Part shown: positions 1-7,846 of the stretch, in pieces | How positions within the stretch are numbered: the stretch's first letter is position 1 | Layout of the letters: the number at the start of each line of letters is the position of its first letter | From: Crocinitomicaceae bacterium | GTDB lineage: Bacteria; Bacteroidota; Bacteroidia; Flavobacteriales_D; Crocinitomicaceae | DNA: 64,000 nt | Reading direction: 5' to 3' | NCBI GenBank assembly: GCA_029249445.1 | Contig: JAQWHI010000006.1 | Coordinates: 1-64,000 of the forward strand | Made by a program: the position numbers and the translations under genes | The notes under the pieces: generated by a model | The model's database searches: none | What the model saw: only the letters and a program-made list of their open reading frames with translations | What the model was told of the DNA's origin: nothing

Positions 1-1368
1 ATACGTCCACGTAACCACTGTTAGGCCTTGAGCGTTTAATGGGAAGGTTACATCTGCAACACCAAGTATTGTTCCTGCACATGCATCCGTCGCCAACGGA
101 GTTGGAGGAGTCAAGTCACATTGTCCTGATAAATCTGGAAGGCTCGCATTGTTGACAACAGGAGGCGTTCCATCGATACCATTTATAATGACATTTTGTG
201 TTTGAGTAATTGTATTCGTACCGTCTGTATAGGTCCATGTAACAACAGTTGTTCCCACTGCTGTAATAGGGAAAGCAATATCTGGTGTTCCAACAATCCC
301 TCCTACACAATCATTTGACGCGGTTGGAGCTGTAGGAGTCGAAACACAATCTTCAGTTATGTCTTGCAAAGAAACAAGATCAGCAGCCAAAGACCCAACA
401 CTTGGATTACATAAACTTATAATCGTCACCGAGCCGTGAATATATCCTGAAGTTGCTCCAGTAACACCGGCTATATTTGTCTGATTTGAACCACTATTGA
501 AGGACCCAGCTCCTGCTCCTGCTCCCCAAACGCTTCCGCTATAGTCGTTTCCACCGCCACCGCCGGTATAACCGCCGCCGCCGCCGCCAGGAGAACCATT
601 ACCATCAGAACCCCCACCGCCGCCAAAGCCGCCGTGTAATAAATCAATTCCACCATCACCGCCAACAAAAGTTGTACTGTTACCTCCAGTTGCCGCACCA
701 CATGTTGGTAAACCACCATTCGATGACCATCCAGCACCTCCGGCACCGTGACCTCCAAAAGAACATCCAGACCCCGGATTTCCACCTAAACCAACACCTG
801 GACTTCCACCATTTCCAGTGCCATAAGCACCATTAACGATAGCAGTTGTCGCACTTCCGCCACCACCATGTGCCCCCGAAGGAACAGAACCCGATCCGTG
901 ACCATGACCACCGCCTCCGCCAGCAGCAACCAGCAATCCTGCACCTCCTGGATTTCCAGAATAAACGAAGGTTCCTCCTCCTCCTCCAGAGCCATTGTCT
1001 CCGTATGTGCCTTTCTGACCAACGACAACATTTATGATTGTTCCTGAGGTCAAATAAAATTCACCGGAAATAGATGCACCTGTTCCAGGAAGACCGGGAA
1101 AAAAAGTTCCTTGAAGTTCTCCTCCACAGGCACCAACAGCACTGATTGAGTAATTTCCACTTGAGGGCACAACCCATTGTTGTATCCCCTGACCTGTAAC
1201 AGTAACCAAGCCATCCAAGCTGGTTCCGACATAGGCTGAATTCACTTGTGCTTGCGTAGGACCAAAACGGCCTGATGCTGTTGCATTGTTAAAATCGTAC
1301 GTTTGCGCAACTGAAGTCATGACAGTTCCTGCAAACGCACACCATAATAGTAGCGTTTTTTTCTTCAT
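1..1368 (-). CDS. Secreted glycine-rich protein with ALK-like glycine-rich domain and HYR-like repeats (3' end outside window)
   Basis: The 456 codons from the ATG at 1368 stay open to the window edge, so the C-terminus is missing. Residues 1-21 form a signal peptide ending SVA, followed by QTYDF. Residues 30-83 carry ATASGRFGPTQAQ, then QQWVVPSSGNYSISAVGACGG. This pattern is typical of the glycine-rich domain of ALK/LTK receptors and bacterial relatives (Pfam Gly_rich type). Residues 118-290 are dominated by runs of four to six glycines. From residue 341 on there are two HYR-like repeats with the core TPPTPLATDACAG and a VTWTY end; a further T9SS sorting domain beyond the edge would be expected but cannot be seen. 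The likely role is a surface adhesin or matrix protein. Several overlapping open frames on both strands are by-products of the glycine codons. Start and reading frame are certain; function is inferred. Confidence 0.85.
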   Translation of the reverse strand, partial: MKKKTLLLWCAFAGTVMTSVAQTYDFNNATASGRFGPTQAQVNSAYVGTSLDGLVTVTGQGIQQWVVPSSGNYSISAVGACGGELQGTFFPGLPGTGASISGEFYLTSGTIINVVVGQKGTYGDNGSGGGGGTFVYSGNPGGAGLLVAAGGGGGHGHGSGSVPSGAHGGGGSATTAIVNGAYGTGNGGSPGVGLGGNPGSGCSFGGHGAGGAGWSSNGGLPTCGAATGGNSTTFVGGDGGIDLLHGGFGGGGGSDGNGSPGGGGGGYTGGGGGNDYSGSVWGAGAGAGSFNSGSNQTNIAGVTGATSGYIHGSVTIISLCNPSVGSLAADLVSLQDITEDCVSTPTAPTASNDCVGGIVGTPDIAFPITAVGTTVVTWTYTDGTNTITQTQNVIINGIDGTPPVVNNASLPDLSGQCDLTPPTPLATDACAGTILGVADVTFPLNAQGLTVVTWTY

Positions 1369-1445
1369 AGTAGTAGTATTTAATTAGCAGTTACTCTAAT
1401 GTACGAAAAAAGTTAAACAACTACAAATCAACATTTAAAGAAAAT

Positions 1446-1469
1446 GCCCTCTCAATCTATTGAAAGGCC
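1446..1469 (-). terminator. Rho-independent terminator of the S46 peptidase gene
   Basis: GGCCTTTCAA and TTGAGAGGGC (minus strand) pair over nine of ten positions around a TAGA loop and are followed by ATTTTCTTT. It lies 22 bases past the peptidase stop codon, between two minus-strand genes. Confidence 0.6.
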
Positions 1470-1491
1470 ATCTCACTCCAAACTATAAAAT

Positions 1492-3735
1492 TTAATCCAC
1501 TTTCGTCATCTCATCTACCAAATGACCAGCGCCGGCATAAATATCTATAACCCACATAACATAGCGTATATCAACTGCAATATTTCTACAGCGAGAGGCA
1601 TCAAACATAAAATCACTCATTGTACTTTCCCAAGACCGATCAAAATTCAATCCCATCAAATTGCCTTCTGCATCAATAACTGGAGAACCTGAATTTCCTC
1701 CAGTCGTATGATTGGAACCACTAAAACAAACCCAAAGTTCGCCATCTTGTGCGTAAGAACCATAAGAACGCTGTGCTGCCAATTCTTTCATTCTAGGCAA
1801 CAATTCAAAGTCAGGATTGCCAGTGTTGTTCTTGGCAATAATACCGTCAAGCGTTGTGTGCTCTGTATAAGTCATTCCATCATGCGGAGCGGAACCTTCT
1901 AATTTTCCATATGTAATTCGCATTGTTGAATTTGCATCTGGCCAGTGTTTGTCCTCTGCAAACATAATCATCTTTCCTGCAACATACGTCTTTAATAATT
2001 CTTGCATTTTTGATTTGTAGATGCGTACCTCTGGCAACGAAGTTGCTCTAAAATGTGATATCGTCAAATTCCACAAATCGTGACCGTTGTCGTTAATCGT
2101 AAATGGTCCGAGGTCTTTTCTTTTCTTTATTGGCTTTGTCTCGTTCTTCGAAAATTTCTCCTTGTACTTCTCAAATGAGCTGAACTTGAGTTCGTCCAAA
2201 AAATTCATAAACCGTTCTTTGTTTGTTAAAACGGAACTTGAATACACCATTTCAGTCAATTCTTGCGCTGACTTCTCTTTCATTATTGCTGGAACATTTT
2301 CTCCCATCTGCTTCACGTACTCCTCAGTGAGCAATAAGAAAATTTTCCTATCTGTCGCCTCATCATAATTCTTAAAAAATCCTTCCGCTGAAGTTCGTTG
2401 ATTTGCAATTTCGGCAACAAACTCTTCCTCGTTATTCATCATCAAACATGATTGAATAAACTGATCCATAGTGCGGGCGCGCTTGAACATTTCTGGTCCA
2501 ACATACAAATATTCAATAGCCATAGAATACCCGAACTCCGCTCCTTTGTATTTTTGAACCAAAGCATTCATATCTTGAACTACCGAACCATAGATTGCCT
2601 TCCACTCCGGGTTTGAAGCTGCCATTGTATTGAACCGTTTTTCTCGATCCAATTTAATTTGGATTGCATCTACAGTCTTAAGTCCTCCGAGTTGACCGAT
2701 CCACTTTTTCCAAGCATTCGCAATACGCGCTTGCTTGGACGCATACATTATACGCAAAGCATCAGAGGAACCCATGCTCGCATTAATGACACTCAACGAC
2801 AGGTCCCTCATACGAATGCGTGCAGGACGCTCTTGGTCCATAATAAATTTCAAGTTTTCTGAGGAAAGATGTTGCTCCGTTGTGCCTGGGAAACCATACA
2901 CCATTGTAAAATCTCCAGTATTTTTTGACTTCATTGAAACAGGTAAATAATGCAACGGCTGGTAAGGGACATTGCTATCACTGATCTCATTGGGTTGATT
3001 GTTCGCTCCAGCATATACCCTGAAAACAGAAAAGTCTCCTGTGTGTCTCGGCCAAACCCAGTTGTCAGTATCTCCACCAAACTTGCCTATCGAATTTGGC
3101 GGTGTTCCAACCAATCGAACATCTTTGAAAGTTTCCTCAACCACCATGAAATACGCATTCCCGTAATTGAACGCCGATACCTTAGCTGAAAACCCATTCC
3201 CTGTAGTTGCATCTCTCTGAATTACCTTGATATTCTCACGAATCTTCGCATTTAAAGCGTCACCAATCAATCCTTCAATTCCGAATAAAACAGTAGCTGT
3301 TACATCTTGAATACGAACAACTCTAGATGCTAGGAGCCCAGGATTTTTTAACTCATCGGCCTTTGTTTTGGCCCAAAATCCATTTTTTAAATAATCATTT
3401 TCAACAGATGAATGCGATTGAATTTGTGAATAACCACAGTGATGGTTTGTCAATAACAATCCCTCACTTGAAACCAATTCGGCCGTGCAACCGCCACCAA
3501 AGTGAAGAATGGCATCTTTCAAACTGGAGTTGTTTACACTATATATATCTTCAGCTGAAAGCTTCATTCCAAAAGCTCTCATGTCGTCCTCAAAAGCAGA
3601 AATTAGTGATGGAATAAGCATTCCCTCCTCAGCAGAGGATTTAAACAATGTAAAAAGAGTAAGAAGTGCAACCATCGTAATTTTTAAGGTTGCATTAGCA
3701 AAACGGGGCATTCTTGGATTGGTCATGTTTTTCAT
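1492..3735 (-). CDS. S46 family dipeptidyl-peptidase, DPP11-like (Asp/Glu-specific)
   Basis: Exported serine exopeptidase that removes dipeptides from peptide N-termini, probably in the periplasm where it feeds peptide use as an energy source. From the chosen ATG (747 residues) there is a signal segment with hydrophobic core MVALLTLFTLF. Next comes the catalytic His motif TNHHCGY (His 98/99), then the Ser motif GGNSGSPV with Ser 682. Eighteen residues after this Ser lies Arg 700 (NFDRSWE). In characterised family members this spot is Arg in DPP11 (acidic P1) and Gly in DPP7 (hydrophobic P1), so DPP11-type specificity is predicted. Length matches the family (about 720). A longer open frame starts at TTG 3768, but that start overlaps the divergent gene and lies upstream of the candidate -7 box at 3756-3763, so I prefer ATG 3735 (or 3726). 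Confidence 0.92.
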   Translation of the reverse strand: MKNMTNPRMPRFANATLKITMVALLTLFTLFKSSAEEGMLIPSLISAFEDDMRAFGMKLSAEDIYSVNNSSLKDAILHFGGGCTAELVSSEGLLLTNHHCGYSQIQSHSSVENDYLKNGFWAKTKADELKNPGLLASRVVRIQDVTATVLFGIEGLIGDALNAKIRENIKVIQRDATTGNGFSAKVSAFNYGNAYFMVVEETFKDVRLVGTPPNSIGKFGGDTDNWVWPRHTGDFSVFRVYAGANNQPNEISDSNVPYQPLHYLPVSMKSKNTGDFTMVYGFPGTTEQHLSSENLKFIMDQERPARIRMRDLSLSVINASMGSSDALRIMYASKQARIANAWKKWIGQLGGLKTVDAIQIKLDREKRFNTMAASNPEWKAIYGSVVQDMNALVQKYKGAEFGYSMAIEYLYVGPEMFKRARTMDQFIQSCLMMNNEEEFVAEIANQRTSAEGFFKNYDEATDRKIFLLLTEEYVKQMGENVPAIMKEKSAQELTEMVYSSSVLTNKERFMNFLDELKFSSFEKYKEKFSKNETKPIKKRKDLGPFTINDNGHDLWNLTISHFRATSLPEVRIYKSKMQELLKTYVAGKMIMFAEDKHWPDANSTMRITYGKLEGSAPHDGMTYTEHTTLDGIIAKNNTGNPDFELLPRMKELAAQRSYGSYAQDGELWVCFSGSNHTTGGNSGSPVIDAEGNLMGLNFDRSWESTMSDFMFDASRCRNIAVDIRYVMWVIDIYAGAGHLVDEMTKVD

Positions 3736-3755
3736 GTTCGAATTTTGATTGACCC

Positions 3756-3791
3756 TAAAGATAATCAATGAGGTGCATTTAACTATATTTA
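3756..3791. promoter_or_regulatory. Divergent promoter region, candidate -7 boxes facing both ways
   Basis: On the minus strand TATCTTTA (3756-3763) lies 21 bases upstream of the peptidase ATG. On the plus strand TATATTTA (3784-3791), followed by CG, lies five bases upstream of GTG 3797. Both resemble the Bacteroidota -7 element TAnnTTTG with A in the last place. No convincing TTG -33 element is seen for either, so this is tentative. Confidence 0.35.
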
Positions 3792-3796
3792 CGCCC

Positions 3797-4453
3797 GTGG
3801 AATTATTGGACTTTATCTTTCGACTGGGCGTGATATTCGCAATCTATGGTTTCTTGTGGGGAATTTTTGAACTCGTATTTAAAATTGTGAGCGGAACACG
3901 CCAACGCTCGCAAATGGAATCATATGTGATTCGGGGAATCAAATACATACTTTTGGCACTGGTGACATTCGTGTTTTGCTATCAAAAAGATGTTAACGAT
4001 TCAATGAACAGCACTACTCAACTGATCCTGGGTGGCATTGTTTTGTTGACCTACTTTATTGGAAAATTACAAAATCAACAAAACAAAAATCAGATGCAAC
4101 GTGTGATGGGGATGATGATGCCCAATCAAGGAATCTCTCATGCATTTAATAACAAAGCTGAAATCCTTATCATTGCTATTGCAATGGGAGTTTTTGGGAT
4201 GTTGATTTTATTCCCCAACTATGCCTATAACGATATTTCAAAATGGTTTGTCGCAAGTATCTTAGACATCGAAAATACTGCTATTATCGGTTTTATTTTT
4301 AAAGTCATCGGATTTTTCTTTCTACTCAATTTACTTTCAAAGTTCATGCAAGGCATCAGTTTTATCCTCGGACGCAATCAACTCAACAAGAACATCAATA
4401 ATCGCAACAGCCAAAGCGATGATCAATTTGATGACTACGAGGAAATCAACTGA
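3797..4453 (+). CDS. Uncharacterised multi-pass membrane protein
   Basis: About 218 residues with several hydrophobic helices: near the N-terminus (FIFRLGVIFAIYGFLW), two centrally (YILLALVTFVFCY; LILGGIVLLTYFIG), and two to three toward the C-terminus (ILIIAIAMGVFGMLILF; IIGFIFKVIGFFFLLNLL). A Met/Gln/Asn-rich loop (QQNKNQMQRVMGMMM) lies between them, and the tail is acidic and Asn-rich (SQSDDQFDDYEE). I do not recognise a family. There is no ATG near the start. Candidate starts are TTG 3749, GTG 3773, GTG 3797 and TTG 3806; I chose 3797 because it directly follows the candidate -7 box. Its 3' end overlaps the convergent coaE gene by 19 bases. Existence is well supported by length and helix pattern; the start is unsure. 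Confidence 0.7.
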   Translation: MELLDFIFRLGVIFAIYGFLWGIFELVFKIVSGTRQRSQMESYVIRGIKYILLALVTFVFCYQKDVNDSMNSTTQLILGGIVLLTYFIGKLQNQQNKNQMQRVMGMMMPNQGISHAFNNKAEILIIAIAMGVFGMLILFPNYAYNDISKWFVASILDIENTAIIGFIFKVIGFFFLLNLLSKFMQGISFILGRNQLNKNINNRNSQSDDQFDDYEEIN

Positions 4454-5016
4454 CTTATACACTGCTCAACCTGAGCGAGAACCGGTTGGGAATTGTCGTT
4501 AATGATTCTAAAGTCGCTAAAAGTTTGTTTTCTGGTATCATACCACTGTTTCTCCATTCGCAACTTCACTTCTTCCTCAGTCACTCCATCTCTCTTCATG
4601 ACGCGCTTCAAACGAAGCTGCTCGGGCGCTGTAACGAGAATAATGCAATCTAAGTTTTTATAAGCACCCGTTTCAATCAGGATGGCCGCTTCATTAAAAA
4701 TAAGATCTGAAGTTGAAGATGTACAGAACTGATTAAATGCTGTGCGAACGCGAGGATGAATGATTGTATTGACACTCTTGAGGACTTGATCATTTGAAAA
4801 AATTTTTTTCGCAAACAATGCGCGATTGAGAGTGGCTCCAGAATAAATTTCTTCACCGCAAATCGAAACCAATGCAGCACGAACTTCTGGATCTGTATTT
4901 AGACATTTTTTTGCCGCATAATCAGAATTGAATACAGGGTATCCCATCGACTCAATCACTTTGGAAACAAGTGTTTTTCCAGATCCAATACCTCCCGTAA
5001 TACCAACTTTTTTCAT
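4435..5016 (-). CDS. coaE: Dephospho-CoA kinase
   Basis: Catalyses the last step of coenzyme A synthesis: ATP-dependent phosphorylation of the ribose 3'-hydroxyl of dephospho-CoA, in the cytosol. The 193-residue protein starts MKKVGITGGIGSGKT with the P-loop at residues 8-15. The family motif with a conserved Asp (YPVFNSDYAAKK) follows at about residues 26-37, then IIHPRVR and the lid segment RMEKQW. Length is typical (about 200). It is transcribed alone, towards the membrane protein gene, and the two coding ends overlap by 19 bases. A canonical -7 box TATCTTTG lies about 50 bases upstream of the ATG. Confidence 0.95.
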   Translation of the reverse strand: MKKVGITGGIGSGKTLVSKVIESMGYPVFNSDYAAKKCLNTDPEVRAALVSICGEEIYSGATLNRALFAKKIFSNDQVLKSVNTIIHPRVRTAFNQFCTSSTSDLIFNEAAILIETGAYKNLDCIILVTAPEQLRLKRVMKRDGVTEEEVKLRMEKQWYDTRKQTFSDFRIINDNSQPVLAQVEQCISQLISS

Positions 5017-5064
5017 CTTTACAAACTGCTATGCATCTTTTATTTAAATGAAAACCTTCACTAT

Positions 5065-5072
5065 CAAAGATA
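5065..5072 (-). promoter_or_regulatory. Candidate -7 box for coaE
   Basis: The minus strand reads TATCTTTG, an exact match to the Bacteroidota TAnnTTTG element, implying a leader of roughly 40 bases. A -33 TTG at the usual spacing is not present. Confidence 0.4.
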
Positions 5073-5104
5073 GGTAAATCAAATGAAGAAATTAAAAGAT
5101 AATG

Positions 5105-5112
5105 TACCTTTA
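5105..5112 (+). promoter_or_regulatory. Candidate -7 box for the methyltransferase gene
   Basis: TACCTTTA followed by CG, with only six bases between the box and ATG 5119. If used, the transcript would be leaderless or nearly so. No TTG -33 element is apparent. Confidence 0.33.
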
Positions 5113-5118
5113 CGCATT

Positions 5119-5853
5119 ATGAAAAACAATGAGTGGTTTGCATCTTGGTTCGATACGAAGTATTATCACCTGCTTTATAAAAACCGAAACGACGCGGAGG
5201 CTCAAGTATTTATTGAGAACCTCACAAAGCACCTCAACCTTCAAAAAGGATCAAAAGTTCTCGATTTGGCGTGCGGAAAAGGACGCCATTCAATTACCCT
5301 CAACAAATTGGGATTTGAAGTAAACGGCGTTGACCTTTCTGCCAAAAGCATTGCAGCTGCCAAAAACCATGAAAATGAATCGCTCCGTTTCTTCGTTCGT
5401 GACATGCGCGATTCAAATGGCGAAAATTGTTTTGATGCTGTATTTAATCTCTTTACCAGCTTTGGATACTTTGATAGTACTCACGACAATGAAAAAGTAA
5501 TCGAATCGGTACATAATTCATTAAAGCAAAATGGAATCCTTGTCCTTGATTTCATGAATACGCAGCGAATCATTGATACTCTAGTTGCTTCCGAGACAAA
5601 AGAAATTAGCGGTATACAATTCGACATATCAAGAAATTACGACGGAAATCATATTTTTAAAACAATTACATTCGAAGATGATGGAAAAGAGTATGAATAC
5701 ACCGAACGTGTACAAGCTCTTTTCCTCGATAACTTTACACACATATTAAAGTCCAATGGATTCAATATTCTTAGTACTTTTGGAAACTTCGAATTGGATA
5801 CTTTCGATGCGAAAACTTCGGACCGTTTAATTCTAATTGCTCAAAAACACTGA
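5119..5853 (+). CDS. Class I SAM-dependent methyltransferase
   Basis: A cytosolic 244-residue methyltransferase with the SAM-binding motif I VLDLACGKGRHS, motif II acidic residue in GVDLSAKSI, and a later VLDFMNTQRI strand. It belongs to the small-molecule type (Methyltransf_25-like); the substrate is unknown. The N-terminus NNEWFASWFDTKYYHLLYKNR matches the usual start of Bacteroidota homologues, so I chose ATG 5119 rather than the in-frame ATG at 5083, which lies upstream of a candidate -7 box. Its TGA overlaps the ATG of the ZIP transporter by one base, so these genes are probably translationally coupled. Confidence 0.85.
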   Translation: MKNNEWFASWFDTKYYHLLYKNRNDAEAQVFIENLTKHLNLQKGSKVLDLACGKGRHSITLNKLGFEVNGVDLSAKSIAAAKNHENESLRFFVRDMRDSNGENCFDAVFNLFTSFGYFDSTHDNEKVIESVHNSLKQNGILVLDFMNTQRIIDTLVASETKEISGIQFDISRNYDGNHIFKTITFEDDGKEYEYTERVQALFLDNFTHILKSNGFNILSTFGNFELDTFDAKTSDRLILIAQKH

Positions 5854-6593
5854 TGGAGATTTTTTTAATTGTATTTGGACTTATTGCTTCTGTTCTTTTG
5901 GGTGGGGGATTGGTATCAATACTGCAGCGCTCAGAAAACGAACAACTCATAAAGTTAATGTTGGCCTTCAGTGGCGGATTTCTTCTGTCAATCGCATTCA
6001 TACATTTCATTCCTGAGTTGTATGAGCATACCGAGCTCAATATAGGCGTATTTATTTTGATTGGATTTTTGATTCAACTGATCCTTGAATTCTTCTCGGG
6101 AGGCATTGAACATGGACACATGCACTTGCATAAAAATGCGAAACTCCCCGTAGGAATGATTTTAGCATTGTGTATTCATTCCTTTTTAGAAGGAATTCCA
6201 CTAGGGAATCAATTGGCAGGAATTGAAATCGCAACAGCACACCATCATGACAATGATCACACCTTATTTTTTGGAATACTCTTCCACAGGATACCAGTTG
6301 CCATAGCTCTAATGACTCTTTTGTATACGGCAGGCATTGGATGGTTAAAATCTTGGTGGATTCTCGGAATATTCGCAATTACGACTCCTCTTGGACTGTT
6401 GATTGGATTCAATTCTATGAATCTCACTTATCTAAATGCTTTCGATTTTAATATTATTTTGGCTATCGTTGTGGGAATGTTTCTTCATATCTCAACAACA
6501 ATTATTTTTGAAACAAGCGAGAATCACAAATTCAACTTTTTGAAACTCATCACTATTTTTATTGGTTGCTCTATCGCTTTTCTCATGCATTAA
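5853..6593 (+). CDS. ZIP family divalent metal transporter
   Basis: Inner-membrane importer of Zn2+ or related metals, 246 residues with about eight helices. Helix IV carries HSFLEG (His109, Glu113), the metal-site signature. Helix V has HRIPVAIAL (His145), where the Glu residues of the common HEIPE motif are replaced by Arg and Val, as in the branch related to eukaryotic ZIPs rather than ZupT. Two histidine-rich stretches (HGHMHLH at 87-93, HHHDNDH at 130-136) flank the helices, typical of metal sensing or delivery loops. It sits between a methyltransferase (1-base overlap) and a PAP2 phosphatase (ATG one base after its stop), suggesting one transcript. Confidence 0.88.
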   Translation: MEIFLIVFGLIASVLLGGGLVSILQRSENEQLIKLMLAFSGGFLLSIAFIHFIPELYEHTELNIGVFILIGFLIQLILEFFSGGIEHGHMHLHKNAKLPVGMILALCIHSFLEGIPLGNQLAGIEIATAHHHDNDHTLFFGILFHRIPVAIALMTLLYTAGIGWLKSWWILGIFAITTPLGLLIGFNSMNLTYLNAFDFNIILAIVVGMFLHISTTIIFETSENHKFNFLKLITIFIGCSIAFLMH

Positions 6594-6594
6594 A

Positions 6595-7233
6595 ATGAAG
6601 AATGGACTAAAGCAAATATCGAATGCCAAAAGCTTCATCATCACCTCTCTGATTTTCGTTCTAATTGGCGGACTTCTTCTAATGACTCAGGATAAAATAG
6701 AAATTCATTTGAGCATAAATGAAAAACACAATTTATTCCTTGACTACTTTTTCTCTTTTTGGACCCATTTGGGTGACGGGCTGTTCACATTCGCTGCGGT
6801 CGTAATCATTGGATTGTTTGCATTCAAAACCTATCGGTACTCAACGTTCGCACTCGGAATTTCAACATTGGTTCTGGCGGGTGCACTTTCCCAACTTCTA
6901 AAACGTGTAGTTTTCGATGATGCTCTTCGTCCCAAAGAACTTATTGGAGCTGAAAAATTGTATTTCGTTCCGGGCATAGATGTTCATTCGTTGCTTTCAT
7001 TTCCCTCAGGACATACGGCTGCAGGATTTGCTTTCATGGGATTTGTGGCCTGTCTATTTTTCTCAAAAAACAAATTTGCCCAATTGCTACTCGCAATAAC
7101 TGCAGTGTTGATTGGATATTCTCGGATGTATCTGTCCCAACATTTCTTGGAAGATGTAGTTGCTGGTGCGATTTTGGGAATACTTTCCTTTTCTATTGCG
7201 TTTTTTGTGAAAGGGACTTTTCAAAAAAAATAA
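6595..7233 (+). CDS. PAP2-family membrane phosphatase
   Basis: Integral membrane phosphatase, probably acting on a lipid phosphate such as undecaprenyl diphosphate or phosphatidate. About 213 residues with six predicted helices. All three family motifs are present: KRVVFDDALRP (K-x6-RP), PSGHT, and SRMYLSQHFLEDV (SR-x5-H-x3-D). I chose ATG 6595, one base after the ZIP stop codon; a TTG at 6562 in the same frame lies inside the ZIP gene. Next to polysaccharide cluster A it could recycle the undecaprenyl carrier, but this is inference. It ends seven bases from the convergent sugar transferase gene. Confidence 0.9.
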   Translation: MKNGLKQISNAKSFIITSLIFVLIGGLLLMTQDKIEIHLSINEKHNLFLDYFFSFWTHLGDGLFTFAAVVIIGLFAFKTYRYSTFALGISTLVLAGALSQLLKRVVFDDALRPKELIGAEKLYFVPGIDVHSLLSFPSGHTAAGFAFMGFVACLFFSKNKFAQLLLAITAVLIGYSRMYLSQHFLEDVVAGAILGILSFSIAFFVKGTFQKK

Positions 7234-7240
7234 TCCAGCT

Positions 7241-7837
7241 TTAAGAAATCAGCTTTTTAAAGGTTAGCCACATGATCTTAATATCATGTCCAATTGTCGG
7301 CGCGGCCAAATACTTTTTATTCAATTCAAGTTTTGCAGGCATCACATCTTCAATATATGCTTTTTGAGGATCGTCTGCCTTTCCTAAAATTTCATTTTCT
7401 TTAAAATATTCTATGGAAGCATAATCGGTAATTCCAGGCTTAACATCCAAAATCTTAAGCTGCTCCGCAGAATACAAGTCAACATACTCTTGTACTTCAG
7501 GCCGTGGTCCTACGATACTCATTTGACCAATTAAAACGTTTAAAAATTGAGGGAATTCATCAAGCTTAAACTTCCTCAAAAAATAACCAATCTTAGTAAT
7601 TCTTGGGTCGCGCATGCCCACAGTTAATTTGCCCGCCTTATCTGAATCTGGTCGCATTGTGCGGAATTTAAATAATCGGAACACCTCGCCTTTCTTCCCT
7701 ACCCGCTCTTGACGGTAAAACACACCCCCTCTTGAACTTAAAACAATAATGCATGATAGTATCACGCCAAATGGAAAGAATATGGACAAAATTATCGCAG
7801 AAATGAATATGTCAAAAAGTCGTTTCATCATAATCAT
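7241..7837 (-). CDS. PglC/WcaJ-type phosphoglycosyl transferase (initiating sugar transferase)
   Basis: Transfers a sugar-1-phosphate from a UDP-sugar to undecaprenyl phosphate at the inner membrane, starting a repeat unit. At 198 residues it is the short monotopic PglC-like form. Seen: start KRLFDIFIS, one re-entrant hydrophobic segment (residues 10-33), YRQERVGKKGEVFRLFKFRTM, and the catalytic Asp-Glu pair in FKLDEFPQFLNVL followed by MSIVGPRPE. It is the last gene of cluster A in transcription order, nine bases after the aminotransferase. Which sugar it uses is not visible. Confidence 0.92.
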   Translation of the reverse strand: MIMMKRLFDIFISAIILSIFFPFGVILSCIIVLSSRGGVFYRQERVGKKGEVFRLFKFRTMRPDSDKAGKLTVGMRDPRITKIGYFLRKFKLDEFPQFLNVLIGQMSIVGPRPEVQEYVDLYSAEQLKILDVKPGITDYASIEYFKENEILGKADDPQKAYIEDVMPAKLELNKKYLAAPTIGHDIKIMWLTFKKLIS

Positions 7838-7846
7838 TGTTCAACT

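Noticed and set aside
471-1232. Several Val/Leu/Glu-rich or Arg/His-rich open frames on both strands
   Set aside because: They are off-frame readings of the glycine-rich gene; its own frame is open over all 456 codons with a signal peptide and recognisable domains.
7204-7262. Terminator between PAP2 and the cluster A sugar transferase
   Set aside because: There is a T-rich run and a direct repeat AAAGCTG, but no stem of useful length.
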